A stretch of DNA of 27,275 bases from Palsa-1188 sp050010575 (GCA_050010575.1 JBEKKU010000015.1:1-27275); one strand, 5' to 3'; positions 7,451 to 14,804 are shown, counted from the stretch's first letter. Notes: generated from the letters alone by a model not told the origin. A program made the numbers and translations.

Positions 7451-9408
7451 TGAGCGTGCAGAATCCACAAAAACCGCCGAATGCAGGGCAGCGCCCGGGC
7501 GCTGCGTTTGGCCGCGGCCCGATGATGGGCATGCCGGTGGAGAAACCCAAGGATCTCGGCGGGACGCTCAGGAGGCTGATCGAGTATCTGAGGCCTGAGC
7601 AACGCCGGTTTATCATCGTCTTCTTGCTGTCCGTCGCCAGCACGCTCTTCTCCATCGTTGGCCCCAAGATCCTGGGGAAGGCCACCACCAAGCTGGGCGA
7701 GGGGATCCTCGCCAGGATCTACTACTACCTGCAGCTCAACATGGCGATCCAGAAGAAGCTGCCGGCTGCGGTGATCGACAGGCTGAGGCACCAGTCGATC
7801 CTGATGTTCGATTTTGGATACATCGGACGGATCCTGCTGCTGCTGCTGGGGCTCTACCTGCTCAGCGCTCTCTGCCTGTACGTCATGGGCTATATCATGT
7901 CCAGCGTTTCCCAGAACACCGTCTACCGGATGCGCAACGATGTCAAGGAGAAGCTCGACCGGCTCCCGCTCAAGTACTTCGACCAGCGCACTTACGGCGA
8001 GATCCTGAGCCGGGTCACCAACGATATGGACAACATCGGCACCACGCTGCAGCAGAGCCTGACCCAACTGATCACTGCCCTGGTGACGGTGATCGGCATC
8101 CTGATCATGATGCTGACGATCAGCCCCCTGATGACCCTGATCGCCCTGGTAACCCTACCGGCTAGCGGCGTCGTCGCCGCCTTTATCGCCAAGAATTCCC
8201 AGAAGTTCTTCGCCGATCAGCAGAAATATATCGGAGAGTTGAACGGCCATGTGGAGGAGATGTACGGCGGGCACAAGATCGTCAAGGTGTTCGGGCACGA
8301 GCGGGATTCTATCGACAAGTTCCAGGAGATCAACGGCCGGCTTTACGTAGCCGGTTGGAAGGCGCAGTTCATCTCCGGTATCATCTGGCCGGCCCTCAAC
8401 CTGGTGAGCAACATCGGATACGTCCTGGTCTGCGTAGTTGGCGGCCTGCTGGTGGCCAAGCGGGTGATCGAGATCGGCGACATCCAAGCATTCATTCAAT
8501 ACAACCAATCCTTCACCCAGCCGATCCTGCAGGTGGCCAATATCGCCGCTATCTTGCAGTCGACCATCGCCTCCGCCGAGCGGGTGTTCGAGATCCTGGA
8601 CGAGGCCGAGGAGATCCCCGACCAGGCGGAGGCGAAGGTGATCCCGTTCCCGAAGGGAAATGTCCGGTTCGAGCATGTCCGGTTCGGCTACAAGGATGAT
8701 GCCCCGCTGATGGAAGACATGAGCATCGACGTGCACGAGGGGGAGACGATCGCCATCGTCGGGCCGACCGGAGCGGGCAAGACCACCCTGGTCAACCTGA
8801 TCATGCGCTTCTACGAAGTGCAGGGCGGCCGGATCACCGTCGACGGGGTGGATATCAAGGAGATGCGGCGCAAGGACCTGCGCCTGCTGTTCGGCATGGT
8901 GCTGCAGGACACCTGGCTCTTCTACGGAACGATCAGGGAGAACATCGCCTACGGGCGGGAGGGGGCGACCGAGGAGGAGATCATCGAGGCTGCGAGGGCT
9001 GCCTATGCCGACCGCTTCATCCGGACGCTCCCGGACGGCTACGACACCATGCTCAACGAGGATGCCTCCAACATCTCGCAGGGGCAGAAGCAACTCCTGA
9101 CCATCGCCCGCGCCGTGCTGGCCGATCCGCCGATGCTGATCCTCGATGAGGCCACCAGCAACGTCGACACCAGGACCGAGGTGCTGATCCAGCGGGCGAT
9201 GGCCAATCTGATGAAGGGGAGAACGAGCTTCGTGATCGCCCACCGGCTGTCCACCATCCGGGATGCCAAGCTGATCCTGGTGATGAACCAAGGGGCGATC
9301 ATCGAGCAGGGCAACCACAAGGAACTGCTGGCCAGGGGCGGCTTCTACGCCGACCTCTACAACAGCCAGTTCATGGGCGCCAACCTCGGCGACCAAACTG
9401 CTTCCTGA
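7450..9408 (+). CDS. ABC exporter half-transporter with consensus ATPase motifs (TM288/BmrD-like subunit)
   Basis: The protein has 652 residues. A Pro/Gly-rich N-terminal extension of about 35 residues precedes the membrane domain (about 45-385). An insertion of about 60 residues, between the first membrane segment and the segment near GRILLLLLGLYLLSALCLYV, is typical of this subunit class. The ATPase domain has Walker A GPTGAGKTT (about 438-446), signature ISQGQKQLL, Walker B LILDEAT with the catalytic Glu567, and switch His598 in VIAHRLST. These intact motifs complement the degenerate ones in the preceding gene, which it overlaps by 4 bases. The 3' end, from about 9389, belongs to a direct repeat found again at 15271. 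A second, broken copy of its C-terminal coding region lies at 10220-10372. The gene itself is intact. Confidence 0.92.
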   Translation: MSVQNPQKPPNAGQRPGAAFGRGPMMGMPVEKPKDLGGTLRRLIEYLRPEQRRFIIVFLLSVASTLFSIVGPKILGKATTKLGEGILARIYYYLQLNMAIQKKLPAAVIDRLRHQSILMFDFGYIGRILLLLLGLYLLSALCLYVMGYIMSSVSQNTVYRMRNDVKEKLDRLPLKYFDQRTYGEILSRVTNDMDNIGTTLQQSLTQLITALVTVIGILIMMLTISPLMTLIALVTLPASGVVAAFIAKNSQKFFADQQKYIGELNGHVEEMYGGHKIVKVFGHERDSIDKFQEINGRLYVAGWKAQFISGIIWPALNLVSNIGYVLVCVVGGLLVAKRVIEIGDIQAFIQYNQSFTQPILQVANIAAILQSTIASAERVFEILDEAEEIPDQAEAKVIPFPKGNVRFEHVRFGYKDDAPLMEDMSIDVHEGETIAIVGPTGAGKTTLVNLIMRFYEVQGGRITVDGVDIKEMRRKDLRLLFGMVLQDTWLFYGTIRENIAYGREGATEEEIIEAARAAYADRFIRTLPDGYDTMLNEDASNISQGQKQLLTIARAVLADPPMLILDEATSNVDTRTEVLIQRAMANLMKGRTSFVIAHRLSTIRDAKLILVMNQGAIIEQGNHKELLARGGFYADLYNSQFMGANLGDQTAS

Positions 9409-9600
9409 CATGGTTCCGCCTTAAGTAGGCAGTCCCCGGATCTTTTTGTCAAAGTCGTCTATGCCCAGGCCTCTCTGGATATTGAGGCGTTTGATCAGGT
9501 AAGGGTCATCGCCTGTACGGTAAATTCCGCCCGGCACCATTAACACGGCATACTTGTAGTAGTGTCTGGCGATGTCGATAACTTGCTGGTTGTAGTCTCC
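9389..9600. repeat. Direct repeat, copy 1 (ABC gene end plus deacetylase gene end)
   Basis: This stretch is nearly identical to 15271-15483 in the same orientation, with about a dozen scattered differences and one small indel. It contains the last codons of the ABC gene and, on the other strand, the last 60 codons of a polysaccharide deacetylase. The match stops abruptly after TTGTAGTCTCC. Together the two copies bracket about 5.7 kb. Confidence 0.9.
9421..9600 (-). pseudogene. 3' fragment of a polysaccharide deacetylase gene
   Basis: On the minus strand this encodes the last 59 residues plus stop of the deacetylase found complete at 15304-16092. It ends in RGLGIDDFDKKIRGLPT where the intact gene ends RGLGIDDFAKKVRGLPS. 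The frame is open but has no start and lacks the catalytic NodB motifs. It is a duplication scar. The stretch 9601-9684 that follows shows nothing recognisable. Confidence 0.88.
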
Positions 9601-9684
9601 AGAAGCAGGGGGGACGTTTTTTTACTTCCATATCATAAATAATCAATTGGGCCAGCCTTAACTCCTAAAAATATCCTATATTCA

Positions 9685-9906
9685 TTGGCGGAAAGGCAAC
9701 GGCTATGTTCCAGCAAGGATGGCATCATTATCTACCTGAACGGGGGAGATGACCTGGATAATATTCTTTCCAAGGTTCCCCGATGCCGGAGGCAATGTAA
9801 TTCAGGTAAAACATTGCTCAGCCAAGATGATGGATACATTGGATTTTTCATAGATAGTAAAGGTAACCGGCTTGGCTTCGTAGCAAGTAAAAAATCCTTT
9901 TTTTAG
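9685..9906 (+). pseudogene. Fragment of a VOC/glyoxalase-like (PhnB-type) protein
   Basis: The C-terminal half of a vicinal-oxygen-chelate family protein can be read: DGIIIYLNGGDDLDNILSKV, then, in a shifted frame, DAGGNVIQVK, then back in the first frame TLLSQDDGYIGFFIDSKGNRLGFV. Two opposite single-base shifts, around the CCCC at 9778-9782 and around 9811, compensate each other. They leave an open frame that carries about ten nonsense residues. The N-terminal half is missing. The family is judged from the GGDDLD, AGG and Gly-Tyr...Asp-x-x-Gly-Asn-Arg pattern. Confidence 0.6.
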
Positions 9907-9936
9907 GATGCAGAGGCTGCTCGCGCTCTCTATCGT

Positions 9937-10206
9937 TTAAGTCTTAAAAACTCTGTTTTGATGTAACCCGGTCAACCGGGCAATCTGTCGTTGCGCTGCT
10001 CCCTCAACGGCCTTTATCTGCCTGAGGATCTCATCACGCTCTTTCTTCTCCAAGCCTTGTAGCATAGTTATCGACTACCCCTTCAATATAGTCTTGATTT
10101 CTGCCGTTGCTTCGCCATCAGTCTTCCTCTGCCTGAGTTCATCTTCCAGGCAAGTTTTGTGAATTTCCACATTCATATACTCTCGGAATCTGCGTATCGC
10201 CTCAGT
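9937..10206 (-). pseudogene. Remnant of a REP-associated tyrosine transposase (IS200-like, RAYT), C-terminus
   Basis: On the minus strand RRFREYMNVEIHKTCLEDEL and EATAEIKTILKG are followed by an in-frame TAG (10075-10077). The same frame then continues with LEKKERDEILRQIKAVEGAA and RQIARLTGLHQNRVFKT before the natural stop. The ending KERDEILRxxKxxEGxxxRQIARxTG is characteristic of the C-terminal helix-turn-helix tail of REP-associated transposases in Firmicutes. The catalytic HuH and Tyr part is absent. The fragment abuts an ABC remnant at about 10206. It is inactive and shows past mobile-element activity at this site. Confidence 0.65.
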
Positions 10207-10219
10207 TCGCTCATGGCCG

Positions 10220-10372
10220 CGTCCCCTTGCGTCCCTGATGCAGGGCCGGACCAGTTTCATGATCGCCCACCGGTTGTCTACTATCCGGGACGCGCAACTA
10301 AACCTGATGATGAATCACGGAGCGATCATCGAGCAGGGCAATCAAAGAGATGTCTTTTTGTTTGTCGAATGA
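10220..10372 (+). pseudogene. Second, broken copy of an ABC-transporter C-terminus
   Basis: The translated segment LASLMQGRTSFMIAHRLSTI followed by RDAQLNLMMNHGAIIEQGNQ matches the end of the exporter at 7450-9408 (NLMKGRTSFVIAHRLSTIRDAKLILVMNQGAIIEQGN), and the DNA is also similar over about 9205-9330. Similarity stops at about 10353, after which the frame runs into unrelated codons and a stop at 10372. What may be the missing last stretch of the same copy appears at about 15240-15290, so the intervening cassette may have split it. Confidence 0.75.
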
Positions 10373-10645
10373 AGATATTCAAATAGGTAATATATAATAT
10401 TTTTGTTAAGATAGAACAGGTATTGTCTGATATGACCAGAATTACTATATGAATGGCAAACATGGATGCAATAGCTAATTGTCCTAATGCAGTATCTGGC
10501 TCTGCAAAATCTCTCTCAATACATGTTGGCATCATTTATATACATCGTCAAATAAATGACGGGTGCTGCCATTGGCGTAGACGGATCATCCGCTAATGGC
10601 TGAGGGGCCAATCCCATGTGATACTGAACGCCTGAAGCGTTATGG
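10373..10645. other. AT-rich intergenic stretch with no recognised gene
   Basis: About 270 bases between the ABC remnant and the sensor kinase. I see no coding signal, no strong hairpin and no convincing promoter. Any promoter for the kinase operon should lie here. Confidence 0.5.
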
Positions 10646-11620
10646 ATGAGCAAAAATGTTGCTGTAGTCGTTATCGATAATCAGAATCGTATTTTTAGCT
10701 TCAATGCCGCGGCAGGGCATCTGTTCGGGTGTGATGACGTTCGTTTATTGGGGCAAAAGATAACAAACGCTTTAAAAATATTTCCGGATCTTTTGAGGCT
10801 TTATAAGGGAAAACATCAGTCCGGTGAATTTGTCATCTTTAATAACGGCAAAGAAAAGAGGTATGCAGTTCACTTCTCAGCCCTGATATCTAGGCAAACC
10901 TGCCCCTCGAAACAAGTCATGGTCATCTACGATGTCACCGAACGTAGACAGGCTCAGATACGCCTAATTCAAAAACAACAATCCCTGGCAGTGATCAAGG
11001 AACGGGAATGGCTTGCCCGTGAACTTCATGACAACCTGAGCCAGGTGCTAGGCTTTGTGTCCGTGCAGGCGCAGGCTATCGATAACGCCCTGGCCATGGG
11101 TCAAAACAGCGCTGCAGGCCAATATCTCAAGCGGTTGACAGCCGTGGCCCAGGAAGCGCAGATGGAGATCAGGGAGTTTATCCAGAGTGTAAAAACCACG
11201 GCAAAGCCGGACCAGGCCTTTTTCCCCATTCTCGAACAATATCTGAAGCGCTTCAGCCAGAACTACAATCTACCCCTGGAACTGATCACCGAAGGGGTTG
11301 ATGACCTGCATATCCTGCCCGGCGTCCGTATTCAACTGCCGCGTATCATTCAGGAAGCCCTCAATAATGCCAGAAAGCACGCCAGCGCCAAGCAGGTCCG
11401 GGTGGTAATCGCAAATCTCGATGAGGGAGCAATCAGTGTCATGATCGAGGACGACGGGTGCGGTTTTGATCCCGACATTTTGTCAAATGAAGGCAAGAAC
11501 GGTTTCGGCCTGCAGATCATGGCCGAACGGGCAGAAGACGCGGGTTGCAGCCTACACATAGATTCAGCGCCCGGACAGGGAACGCGTGTGATGATCCGGA
11601 TTCCGATAGCAAAGGAGTAG
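10646..11620 (+). CDS. Soluble PAS-domain sensor histidine kinase (NarL/LuxR-system type)
   Basis: This 324-residue kinase has an N-terminal PAS domain (about 5-100: VAVVVIDNQNRIFSFNAAAG ... VIYDVTERR). A short coiled linker leads to a HisKA_3 dimerisation domain with the phospho-acceptor in ARELHDNLSQVLG (His128). A HATPase_c domain follows, with its N box QEALNNARKHA, and G boxes EDDGCGFDP and GFGLQIMAERA. No membrane segment is present, so the signal is probably cytosolic or a bound small molecule or redox cofactor. The HisKA_3 class pairs with LuxR-type regulators, and one follows after 7 bases. An in-frame stop at 10625 limits the start to 10646; there is no strong ribosome binding site, so loss of an upstream sensory part is possible. 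Confidence 0.9.
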   Translation: MSKNVAVVVIDNQNRIFSFNAAAGHLFGCDDVRLLGQKITNALKIFPDLLRLYKGKHQSGEFVIFNNGKEKRYAVHFSALISRQTCPSKQVMVIYDVTERRQAQIRLIQKQQSLAVIKEREWLARELHDNLSQVLGFVSVQAQAIDNALAMGQNSAAGQYLKRLTAVAQEAQMEIREFIQSVKTTAKPDQAFFPILEQYLKRFSQNYNLPLELITEGVDDLHILPGVRIQLPRIIQEALNNARKHASAKQVRVVIANLDEGAISVMIEDDGCGFDPDILSNEGKNGFGLQIMAERAEDAGCSLHIDSAPGQGTRVMIRIPIAKE

Positions 11621-11627
11621 CGAGACG

Positions 11628-12272
11628 ATGAAAGTGATGCTGGTCGACGATCACCCCCTCTTCCTGGAGGGGCTTGAAAACCTGCTCACATCCTATGGCA
11701 TCGAGGTCGTCGGCACGGTGCAAAATGGAAGGGATGCCCTGGCAAAAGCGCATGCCCTGCATCCGGACGTCATCTTGATGGATATCTACATGTCGGACTG
11801 CGATGGTCTGGCAGCCACCCGGCTGATTAAAAAAGAAATGCCCCAGATCAAGATCGTGATGCTGACAGCATCCGCAGAAGATGAGCACCTGCATGAGGCG
11901 ATCAAGTGCGGGGCATCCGGCTATCTGCTCAAGAATCTTAATTCCCGGGAGCTGTTAAAACTGCTTGAGGGATTGTCCCAGGGCGAGGCCCCCCTCTCAC
12001 CGGTTCTTGCTGGCAAGCTGATAGAAGCGCTTGCCAATCATAAAGACGGCAAAACGCTCCATACCAATGATTTAAAAGAAGAGTTGACTTCAAGGCAGAT
12101 AGAAATTCTGAAGCTTGTGTCCAAGGGACTGTCATATAAAGAGGTGGGCGCGACCCTGTTTCTCAGCGAACGTACGATCAAATATCATATGGGCAATATT
12201 CTGATCAAGCTAGATCTTCAAAACCGAAACCAAGCTATTGCCTACGCCGTGCGCAAGGGGTTGATAATATAG
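11628..12272 (+). CDS. NarL/FixJ (LuxR-type) response regulator
   Basis: The protein has 214 residues. The receiver domain (1-120) shows the acidic pair Asp7-Asp8, the phospho-acceptor Asp52 in VILMDIYMSD, Thr80 and Lys102. The LuxR/GerE helix-turn-helix lies at about 148-210 (LTSRQIEILKLVSKGLSYKE ... LSERTIKYHMGNILIKLDLQNR). Phosphorylation by the preceding kinase should promote DNA binding. The gene starts 7 bases after the kinase stop. It ends 38 bases from the convergent radical SAM gene with no clear terminator between them. The target genes are unknown; the neighbouring peptide operon on the other strand is the obvious candidate. Confidence 0.93.
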   Translation: MKVMLVDDHPLFLEGLENLLTSYGIEVVGTVQNGRDALAKAHALHPDVILMDIYMSDCDGLAATRLIKKEMPQIKIVMLTASAEDEHLHEAIKCGASGYLLKNLNSRELLKLLEGLSQGEAPLSPVLAGKLIEALANHKDGKTLHTNDLKEELTSRQIEILKLVSKGLSYKEVGATLFLSERTIKYHMGNILIKLDLQNRNQAIAYAVRKGLII

Positions 12273-12310
12273 CCACAACCACCATCCCTTCAAACAATAC
12301 GACAATCCTC

Positions 12311-13525
12311 TTAAAGGGCCGGCATATCCCGCTGCCACTCGCCTGAATAGGGATCGTATGTGCAATACCACGGTTTATCGTATACGCCTTTTTCCAAAGA
12401 ATCCGGACGGCAATCAAAGCATGCATATCGATACTCGCAATCGTGGCAGGTTTCGATCTTGTCCTTGCTCAGCATCATGATCTCCCGCTTTAAAATTGCC
12501 GCAAGGCTGGCATCCTGCAGGTTGCCATGCCTGAGCCTGCGCTCCATAACGCAGGGGTACACATCCAAGTCCGCCGCAATGTACAGCGTCCTGGAAAAGC
12601 AATTGTTCAGATTAATCATGGTCTTAAAAAACTCTTCCTTCACCGGGCGGGAAAATGTATTTTTCGTGATCGCTCTTTTTTTGACCAGTTCCTTGTCCAG
12701 CAACTTTGAAGACGCCCTGCCGCTCAGTCTCACCATGCCTTGCCTGAGAGACAGGTCATACAGCTCAGTGTTACGCCTGCCAACATCGATCCCTGCCATG
12801 CGAATACAGGAGATACGATAAGGCACTCCGTTTTCTTTAAGCAGCCTCAATCCTGCATTAGTTTTAGCGTGGGAACCTGCCGATCCGGTCACCTTCTCAT
12901 GGTTGGCTGTGTCGTAGGAGTATACGGAAACTGCAACATTGACGTTGTATTCCTTGAATATCTTGCTCCAATTGCTATTGACCAGGGTCCCATTCGTGAA
13001 TACTTCTAAAAAAGAAAAATGGTCGCGGCTGTAGGCGATCATTCGTCGAAGGTCCTGGTGCAGTAACGGTTCTCCTCCTATGAACTGGATCTTGTCTACC
13101 CCAATTCTTTTTAGTTCGGAAACCACCAACTGAAAATGGTCAAAAAGCATATCCTTGCCGCGCCCCCTGGATGCACTATTATAGCAGTGGACGCACGCAA
13201 GATTGCACCTGTCGGTGACTTCGATCCAGGCAAAATCAATCGCCGCCGCACCACCCGTATCCCCAGCCGATATGCTGTCATTCTCTTCCACCATTAAAGA
13301 TGGGCTAATAATATCTTCAGATAGAAGTACTTGCACTATTTCCCTCTCCTCTTCGTCAAAACCGGCCATCGCAGCTTCGGATTGGCGCAATCGCTTGATC
13401 ACCTGAAAAACATCATCGGTGATGCTGTATAACGCCCCGTCGTTCAAATTATATATGCAATGCTTTTTCACTCCTTCTACCAGAAAGATCCTTTTACCAA
13501 TACACAAAATCCGCTTTTCTCCCAT
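12311..13525 (-). CDS. Radical SAM/SPASM peptide-modifying enzyme (RiPP maturase)
   Basis: The protein has 404 residues. The N-terminus (about 1-75; HCIYNLNDGALYSITDDVFQ) resembles a PqqD-like peptide-recognition element. The radical SAM cluster motif is TDRCNLACVHCYN (Cys107, 111, 114), followed by the FIGGEPLLH glycine motif that contacts S-adenosylmethionine. The C-terminal third is a SPASM-type domain with NNC, YPC, CHDCEYRYACFDC and WYC cysteines for auxiliary iron-sulphur clusters. It ends in KPWYCTYDPYSGEW. Such enzymes install thioether or carbon-carbon crosslinks in ribosomal peptides. The start is preceded by CGAAGGG. Upstream on the same strand is an 80-aa Cys-x-Pro peptide, its probable substrate. 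Resemblance to maturases of Cys-rich (CXXX-repeat, sactipeptide or ranthipeptide) precursors is my judgement by motif; the subfamily is not certain. Confidence 0.88.
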   Translation of the reverse strand: MGEKRILCIGKRIFLVEGVKKHCIYNLNDGALYSITDDVFQVIKRLRQSEAAMAGFDEEEREIVQVLLSEDIISPSLMVEENDSISAGDTGGAAAIDFAWIEVTDRCNLACVHCYNSASRGRGKDMLFDHFQLVVSELKRIGVDKIQFIGGEPLLHQDLRRMIAYSRDHFSFLEVFTNGTLVNSNWSKIFKEYNVNVAVSVYSYDTANHEKVTGSAGSHAKTNAGLRLLKENGVPYRISCIRMAGIDVGRRNTELYDLSLRQGMVRLSGRASSKLLDKELVKKRAITKNTFSRPVKEEFFKTMINLNNCFSRTLYIAADLDVYPCVMERRLRHGNLQDASLAAILKREIMMLSKDKIETCHDCEYRYACFDCRPDSLEKGVYDKPWYCTYDPYSGEWQRDMPAL

Positions 13526-13579
13526 ACAAACCCTTCGCCTCGCTTTCGCCTTTAATGTTTGTCCTGCCTATAAAGCAAA

Positions 13580-13780
13580 ACTTGTATCAGATGGGGTCAA
13601 AACCCCATCTGATGCTTAGTTGAGCCGATCCCGCCCCGCCCAAAGGGCACCCGGGCACCCGGCTTAGCGCCCCTTTACCACCGCTTGCAGGAGCGGGGGT
13701 ATTAGGGGCGGTTAGCTATCGGATAAAGAAGAACCCGCCGAGTAAATGCTCAAGGGATCGCACTTATTTCAACGGGTCCG
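13580..13780 (+). ncRNA. Candidate structured non-coding RNA or palindromic element
   Basis: A GC-rich island of inverted repeats sits in AT-rich surroundings. There is an 11-bp hairpin ATCAGATGGGG-TCAAAA-CCCCATCTGAT (13586-13613). CCGAT (13625-13629) can pair with ATCGG (13718-13722), enclosing a two-part hairpin at 13668-13710 (CGCCCCT/AGGGGCG around CCGCT/AGCGG). ACCCG (13733-13737) can pair with CGGGT (13773-13777). On the plus strand a TATAAA at 13569-13574 would start transcription at the first hairpin. Alternatives are a REP-like palindromic element, given the transposase remnant nearby, or the long leader of the minus-strand maturase gene. I do not recognise the family. Confidence 0.4.
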
Positions 13781-13799
13781 AGATGAATATCAGGATTTA

Positions 13800-13833
13800 A
13801 ACCTCCGCATACAAAATATTTGGTGTATCTGAG
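13800..13833 (-). terminator. Imperfect hairpin after the Cys-rich peptide gene (possible attenuator)
   Basis: On the minus strand, CCTC and ATACA pair with TGTAT and GGAGG around an AT-rich loop, followed by TTTAAAT, 15 bases after the peptide stop. The stem is broken by mismatches and the T-run is short, so it may only reduce read-through into the maturase gene. That would fit a higher need for precursor than enzyme. Confidence 0.35.
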
Positions 13834-13847
13834 GATCGGTTACGATA

Positions 13848-14090
13848 TTAAACAGCGGGAGCGCACAACGGTGGATCGCACATAAATGGAGTGCATGTTA
13901 CTGGATTACAACCTGGGCTCATTGGTGAGCAGACCGGATCGCACTGCGGAACGCACGGGCTACAATTCGGAACGCAAAGCGGGCCGCATTGCGGATCGCA
14001 TTGCGGATTGCACGGTTGGCAATCAGGGTTGCAATTTAGCTTCAATCCGGCTGTTTCATATCCATATTGCGTTAGTTTTTCTATCTGCAT
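13848..14090 (-). CDS. Cys-x-Pro-rich peptide, probable RiPP precursor
   Basis: The gene encodes 80 residues. The first 19 (MQIEKLTQYGYETAGLKLN) contain no cysteine and look like a leader. The remaining 61 contain 14 cysteines, and every one is followed by any residue and then proline (CNP, CQP, CDP, CGP, CVP, CSP, CTP, CAP), mostly spaced C-x-P-x. No signal peptide or membrane segment is present. AAGGAGG lies 11 bases before the chosen ATG; the frame stays open upstream to 14192 but lacks a ribosome binding site there. It lies upstream of a radical SAM/SPASM enzyme on the same strand, which suggests thioether formation or another modification of the repeats. Without modification it could also bind metal or be a coat-like crosslinked peptide. 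No family is assigned with confidence. Confidence 0.8.
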   Translation of the reverse strand: MQIEKLTQYGYETAGLKLNCNPDCQPCNPQCDPQCGPLCVPNCSPCVPQCDPVCSPMSPGCNPVTCTPFMCDPPLCAPAV

Positions 14091-14143
14091 TGCCCCATTC
14101 GCCTCCTTATAATCGTGTAGATACTTCATTTTGTTTTCAATTA

Positions 14144-14178
14144 GGGCTGCTTTCCTTATCTTTGAGGGATCGCAGCCC
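14144..14178 (-). promoter_or_regulatory. Hairpin between the 202-aa gene and the peptide gene
   Basis: GGGCTGC and GCAGCCC pair around a 21-base loop, in the 105-base gap before the peptide gene. There is no T-run, so it is more likely a processing or stability element than a terminator. Confidence 0.3.
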
Positions 14179-14195
14179 CATCTTATCAGCACCGT

Positions 14196-14804
14196 TTACA
14201 CCAGATCAAATCCGCCCTTCAGCAAATTGTATTTGACGGTCGCTTCTGGTGCCCCCGTCAAATCCACCTCCAGGGACGTTCCCTTGATATCGGACAAGAC
14301 CATGGAGCTGTAGATCTTTCTTTCCATAAATATACTGACTCTTTCTATGGGCGTGATCACGTCGCTATGACTGTAAAGGACAGGATCGGCGTTGATGGGA
14401 TTGACATCATACTTTTTGCCATTTACTTTGACGTCTTGAGCCAGACCGAAGATCAGGCGTTCGGGGGGGGCATTCAGGTTGTAAACCTTGTAGCTGTTGA
14501 TTCCCGTATCGCCAGGCAAGCCGGTCTCGAAGATCGAATTCCTGAATGCATAAGATTCTCCCGAGTTTGCCTGCTTAAAGGACACTTTCTTAATCAGAGC
14601 CCCGGACTGGATCTCTGACTTTGAAGCATACACATAATAGCCCTCAGTCCAGTCGATCTCGTTCTGCTCAAAGGGATCGAACACTACCCATGCAAGATTG
14701 CTTCCGGAAGAGGTGGACTTGATCAGCGTAACTTTTTCCCCAACTATGCGAAGCTCCTGCAGATCGCTCGGATCGAACAACACATTCAGTATATAATTTG
14801 ACAT
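14196..14804 (-). CDS. Uncharacterised 202-aa protein of the peptide operon
   Basis: I do not recognise this family. The protein has no signal peptide, membrane segment or cysteine. It is rich in alternating polar and hydrophobic stretches (YILNVLFDPSDLQELRIVGE, AWVVFDPFEQNEIDWTEGYY), suggesting an all-beta fold. The N-terminus reads MSNYILNVLF and the end KYNLLKGGFDLV. AGGAGG sits 8 bases before the ATG at 14804, a strong site suggesting high expression. It is the first gene of a minus-strand group with the Cys-x-Pro peptide (105 bases downstream) and the radical SAM enzyme. Possible roles are a scaffold or carrier, an inclusion-forming or lectin-like partner, or a secreted effector lacking a classical signal. 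None can be shown from sequence. Confidence 0.85.
   Translation of the reverse strand: MSNYILNVLFDPSDLQELRIVGEKVTLIKSTSSGSNLAWVVFDPFEQNEIDWTEGYYVYASKSEIQSGALIKKVSFKQANSGESYAFRNSIFETGLPGDTGINSYKVYNLNAPPERLIFGLAQDVKVNGKKYDVNPINADPVLYSHSDVITPIERVSIFMERKIYSSMVLSDIKGTSLEVDLTGAPEATVKYNLLKGGFDLV

Noticed and set aside
8155..9411. 418-codon minus-strand frame opposite the second ABC half-transporter
   Set aside because: It is a shadow of a GC-rich gene whose own frame encodes intact ABC motifs.
10326..10535. 69-codon minus-strand frame with a hydrophobic stretch
   Set aside because: It starts without a ribosome binding site and overlaps the ABC remnant. The hydrophobic run could be chance in AT-rich DNA.
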